Of a stretch of 6,506 bases of DNA, positions 6,206 to 6,506 are shown in pieces. The first letter of the stretch is position 1. Each line of letters opens with the position of its first letter. The translations under genes were made by a program, and so were the position numbers. The notes below the pieces were generated by a model. That model saw nothing but the letters and a program-made list of their open reading frames with translations, did no database searches and was not told where the DNA came from. Source of the stretch: a candidate division NPL-UPA2 bacterium (lineage in GTDB: Bacteria > NPL-UPA2 > JAGMAN01); contig JAJOKU010000125.1 in NCBI GenBank assembly GCA_021129695.1, positions 1-6,506 on the forward strand, in the 5' to 3' direction.

Positions 6206-6235
6206 GCACTGCCGTAAAGGGCTGTGTTTCACCGT
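6206..6235 (+). repeat. Repeat copy 4 (CAC-T-GCC / GGC-T-GTG)
   Basis: The hairpin CAC-T-GCC-GTAAAG-GGC-T-GTG (6207-6226) continues into TTTCACCGT. It matches the copy at 291-317 on both sides of the loop; the loop here is 6 nt instead of 3. Its right end is the inverted partner of ACGGTGAA at 6093. Confidence 0.6.
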
Positions 6236-6274
6236 ATTGACTCAGTGAACTCAAATTCCGAGCGGAGCGAGGAT

Positions 6275-6506
6275 ATGGGGAAGGTAATTATTGATGAGGA
6301 GCGCTGTAAAGGCTGCGGGCTCTGTGTAGAGATTTGCCCCAAGCATATCCTTACCATAGCTGACTCTACCAACAGTTTCGGCTACCAGCCAGCAAGACCC
6401 GTTAGAAATAAATTTCTGAACGGGTCAAGAGTAGCCAGTGATGATGAAGAGTGCACCGGCTGCGCTCTCTGTGCTCAGATGTGTCCGGATTTAGCCATTG
6501 AAGTCT
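6275..6506 (+). CDS. Two-[4Fe-4S] ferredoxin-like protein, probable 2-oxoacid:ferredoxin oxidoreductase delta subunit (partial)
   Basis: 77 codons are visible; the gene runs off the right edge. Two C-x2-C-x2-C-x3-CP motifs at C11-C14-C17-C21 and C60-C63-C66-C70 each bind a [4Fe-4S] cluster. The opening MGKVIIDEERCKGCGLC and the second motif CTGCALCAQMCPD resemble the KorD/VorD-type delta subunit, which passes electrons from 2-oxoacid oxidation to ferredoxin. The catalytic subunits would be expected just downstream, outside this window. GGAG at 6264-6267, inside the end of the repeat block, is a likely ribosome site 7 nt from the ATG. Residues 42-52 (PVRNKFLNGSR) come from a 33-bp palindromic insertion between the two clusters. 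Without it the spacing between motifs (26 residues) would be normal for the family. Confidence 0.85.
   Translation, partial: MGKVIIDEERCKGCGLCVEICPKHILTIADSTNSFGYQPARPVRNKFLNGSRVASDDEECTGCALCAQMCPDLAIEV
6393..6430. repeat. 33-bp in-frame palindromic element inside the ferredoxin gene
   Basis: The palindrome at 6396-6426 has arms GACCCGTTAGAAAT (6396-6409) and ATTTCT plus AACGGGTC (6412-6417, 6419-6426), with an AA centre and one extra G at 6418. It is flanked by CAAGA at 6393-6397 and at 6426-6430, which looks like a 5-bp target duplication. One CAAGA copy plus the palindrome equals 33 nt, or 11 codons, so the frame is kept. The KFLNG-type peptide recalls palindromic repeat peptides seen in candidate-phylum proteins; this is from memory and was not searched. 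Confidence 0.75.

Larger units (their letters stand above)
6041..6273. repeat. Composite inverted-repeat block after tlyA
   Basis: A 230-nt non-coding block made of nested inverted repeats: a 19-nt palindrome (GAAAGTAT, AAA, ATACTTTC at 6047-6065); a 9-bp pair GAAAATCGC (6075-6083) with GCGATTTTC (6158-6166); and a 9-bp pair TACGGTGAA (6092-6100) with TTCACCGTA (6228-6236). Two copies of the small hairpin lie inside at 6134-6150 and 6207-6226. Short TTGAGTT direct repeats occur at 6167-6193. The block ends in AGCGGAGCGAGGA just before the next start codon. It looks like one repeat nested in another, or a long MITE without coding capacity. No U-tract marks a standard terminator, though the hairpins could still slow transcription. 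Confidence 0.7.

Noticed and set aside
6002..6232. Minus-strand 76-codon frame after tlyA
   Set aside because: It lies wholly over the inverted-repeat block and the tlyA end; its translation reflects the repeats, not a protein family.

Overview
The window looks like chromosomal DNA of an uncultured, mesophilic-style bacterium of moderate GC content. Bacterial origin is supported by Shine-Dalgarno sites, the two-subunit exonuclease VII, TlyA, and ATGA-type gene overlaps. The dense palindromic intergenic repeats, one of them inside a coding sequence, recall candidate-phylum genomes such as Omnitrophota or Aerophobota. That placement is an impression and was not tested.

Region 1-884 is a decayed zone with no intact gene. 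It holds a short dyad at 5-31, a copy of a hairpin repeat at 292-308, the 3' end of a group II intron (degenerate domain V at 387-420, then a domain VI hairpin ending near 474), and the N-terminal part of a metallophosphoesterase gene (556-884). That gene is broken by a roughly 140-bp repeat insertion and is also truncated at its 3' end.

Region 903-2761 is an accessory, defence-like cassette. It contains a 338-aa protein with a C-terminal HEPN-type RNxxAH motif, then an overlapping minimal nucleotidyltransferase (MNT) and HEPN pair of toxin-antitoxin type.

Region 2768-6024 is a housekeeping run on the + strand: xseA, xseB, ispA, tlyA. The genes are tightly spaced or overlapping and probably form one operon. 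The order resembles the xseA-xseB-ispA-(dxs)-tlyA cluster of Firmicutes, but without dxs. ExoVII processes single-stranded DNA, IspA makes prenyl diphosphates, and TlyA 2'-O-methylates rRNA, so the cluster is functionally mixed.

Region 6025-6274 is a composite of inverted repeats. Its parts recur after xseA, in the left intergenic region and, more loosely, in the phosphoesterase insertion. The window ends inside a two-[4Fe-4S] ferredoxin-like gene resembling the delta subunit of 2-oxoacid:ferredoxin oxidoreductases. Between its two cluster motifs lies a 33-bp in-frame palindromic insertion flanked by CAAGA direct repeats.

The most notable signals are the hairpin repeat family, which shows compensatory base changes between copies, the palindromic element inserted in the ferredoxin gene, and the HEPN / MNT-HEPN cassette beside decayed mobile DNA.
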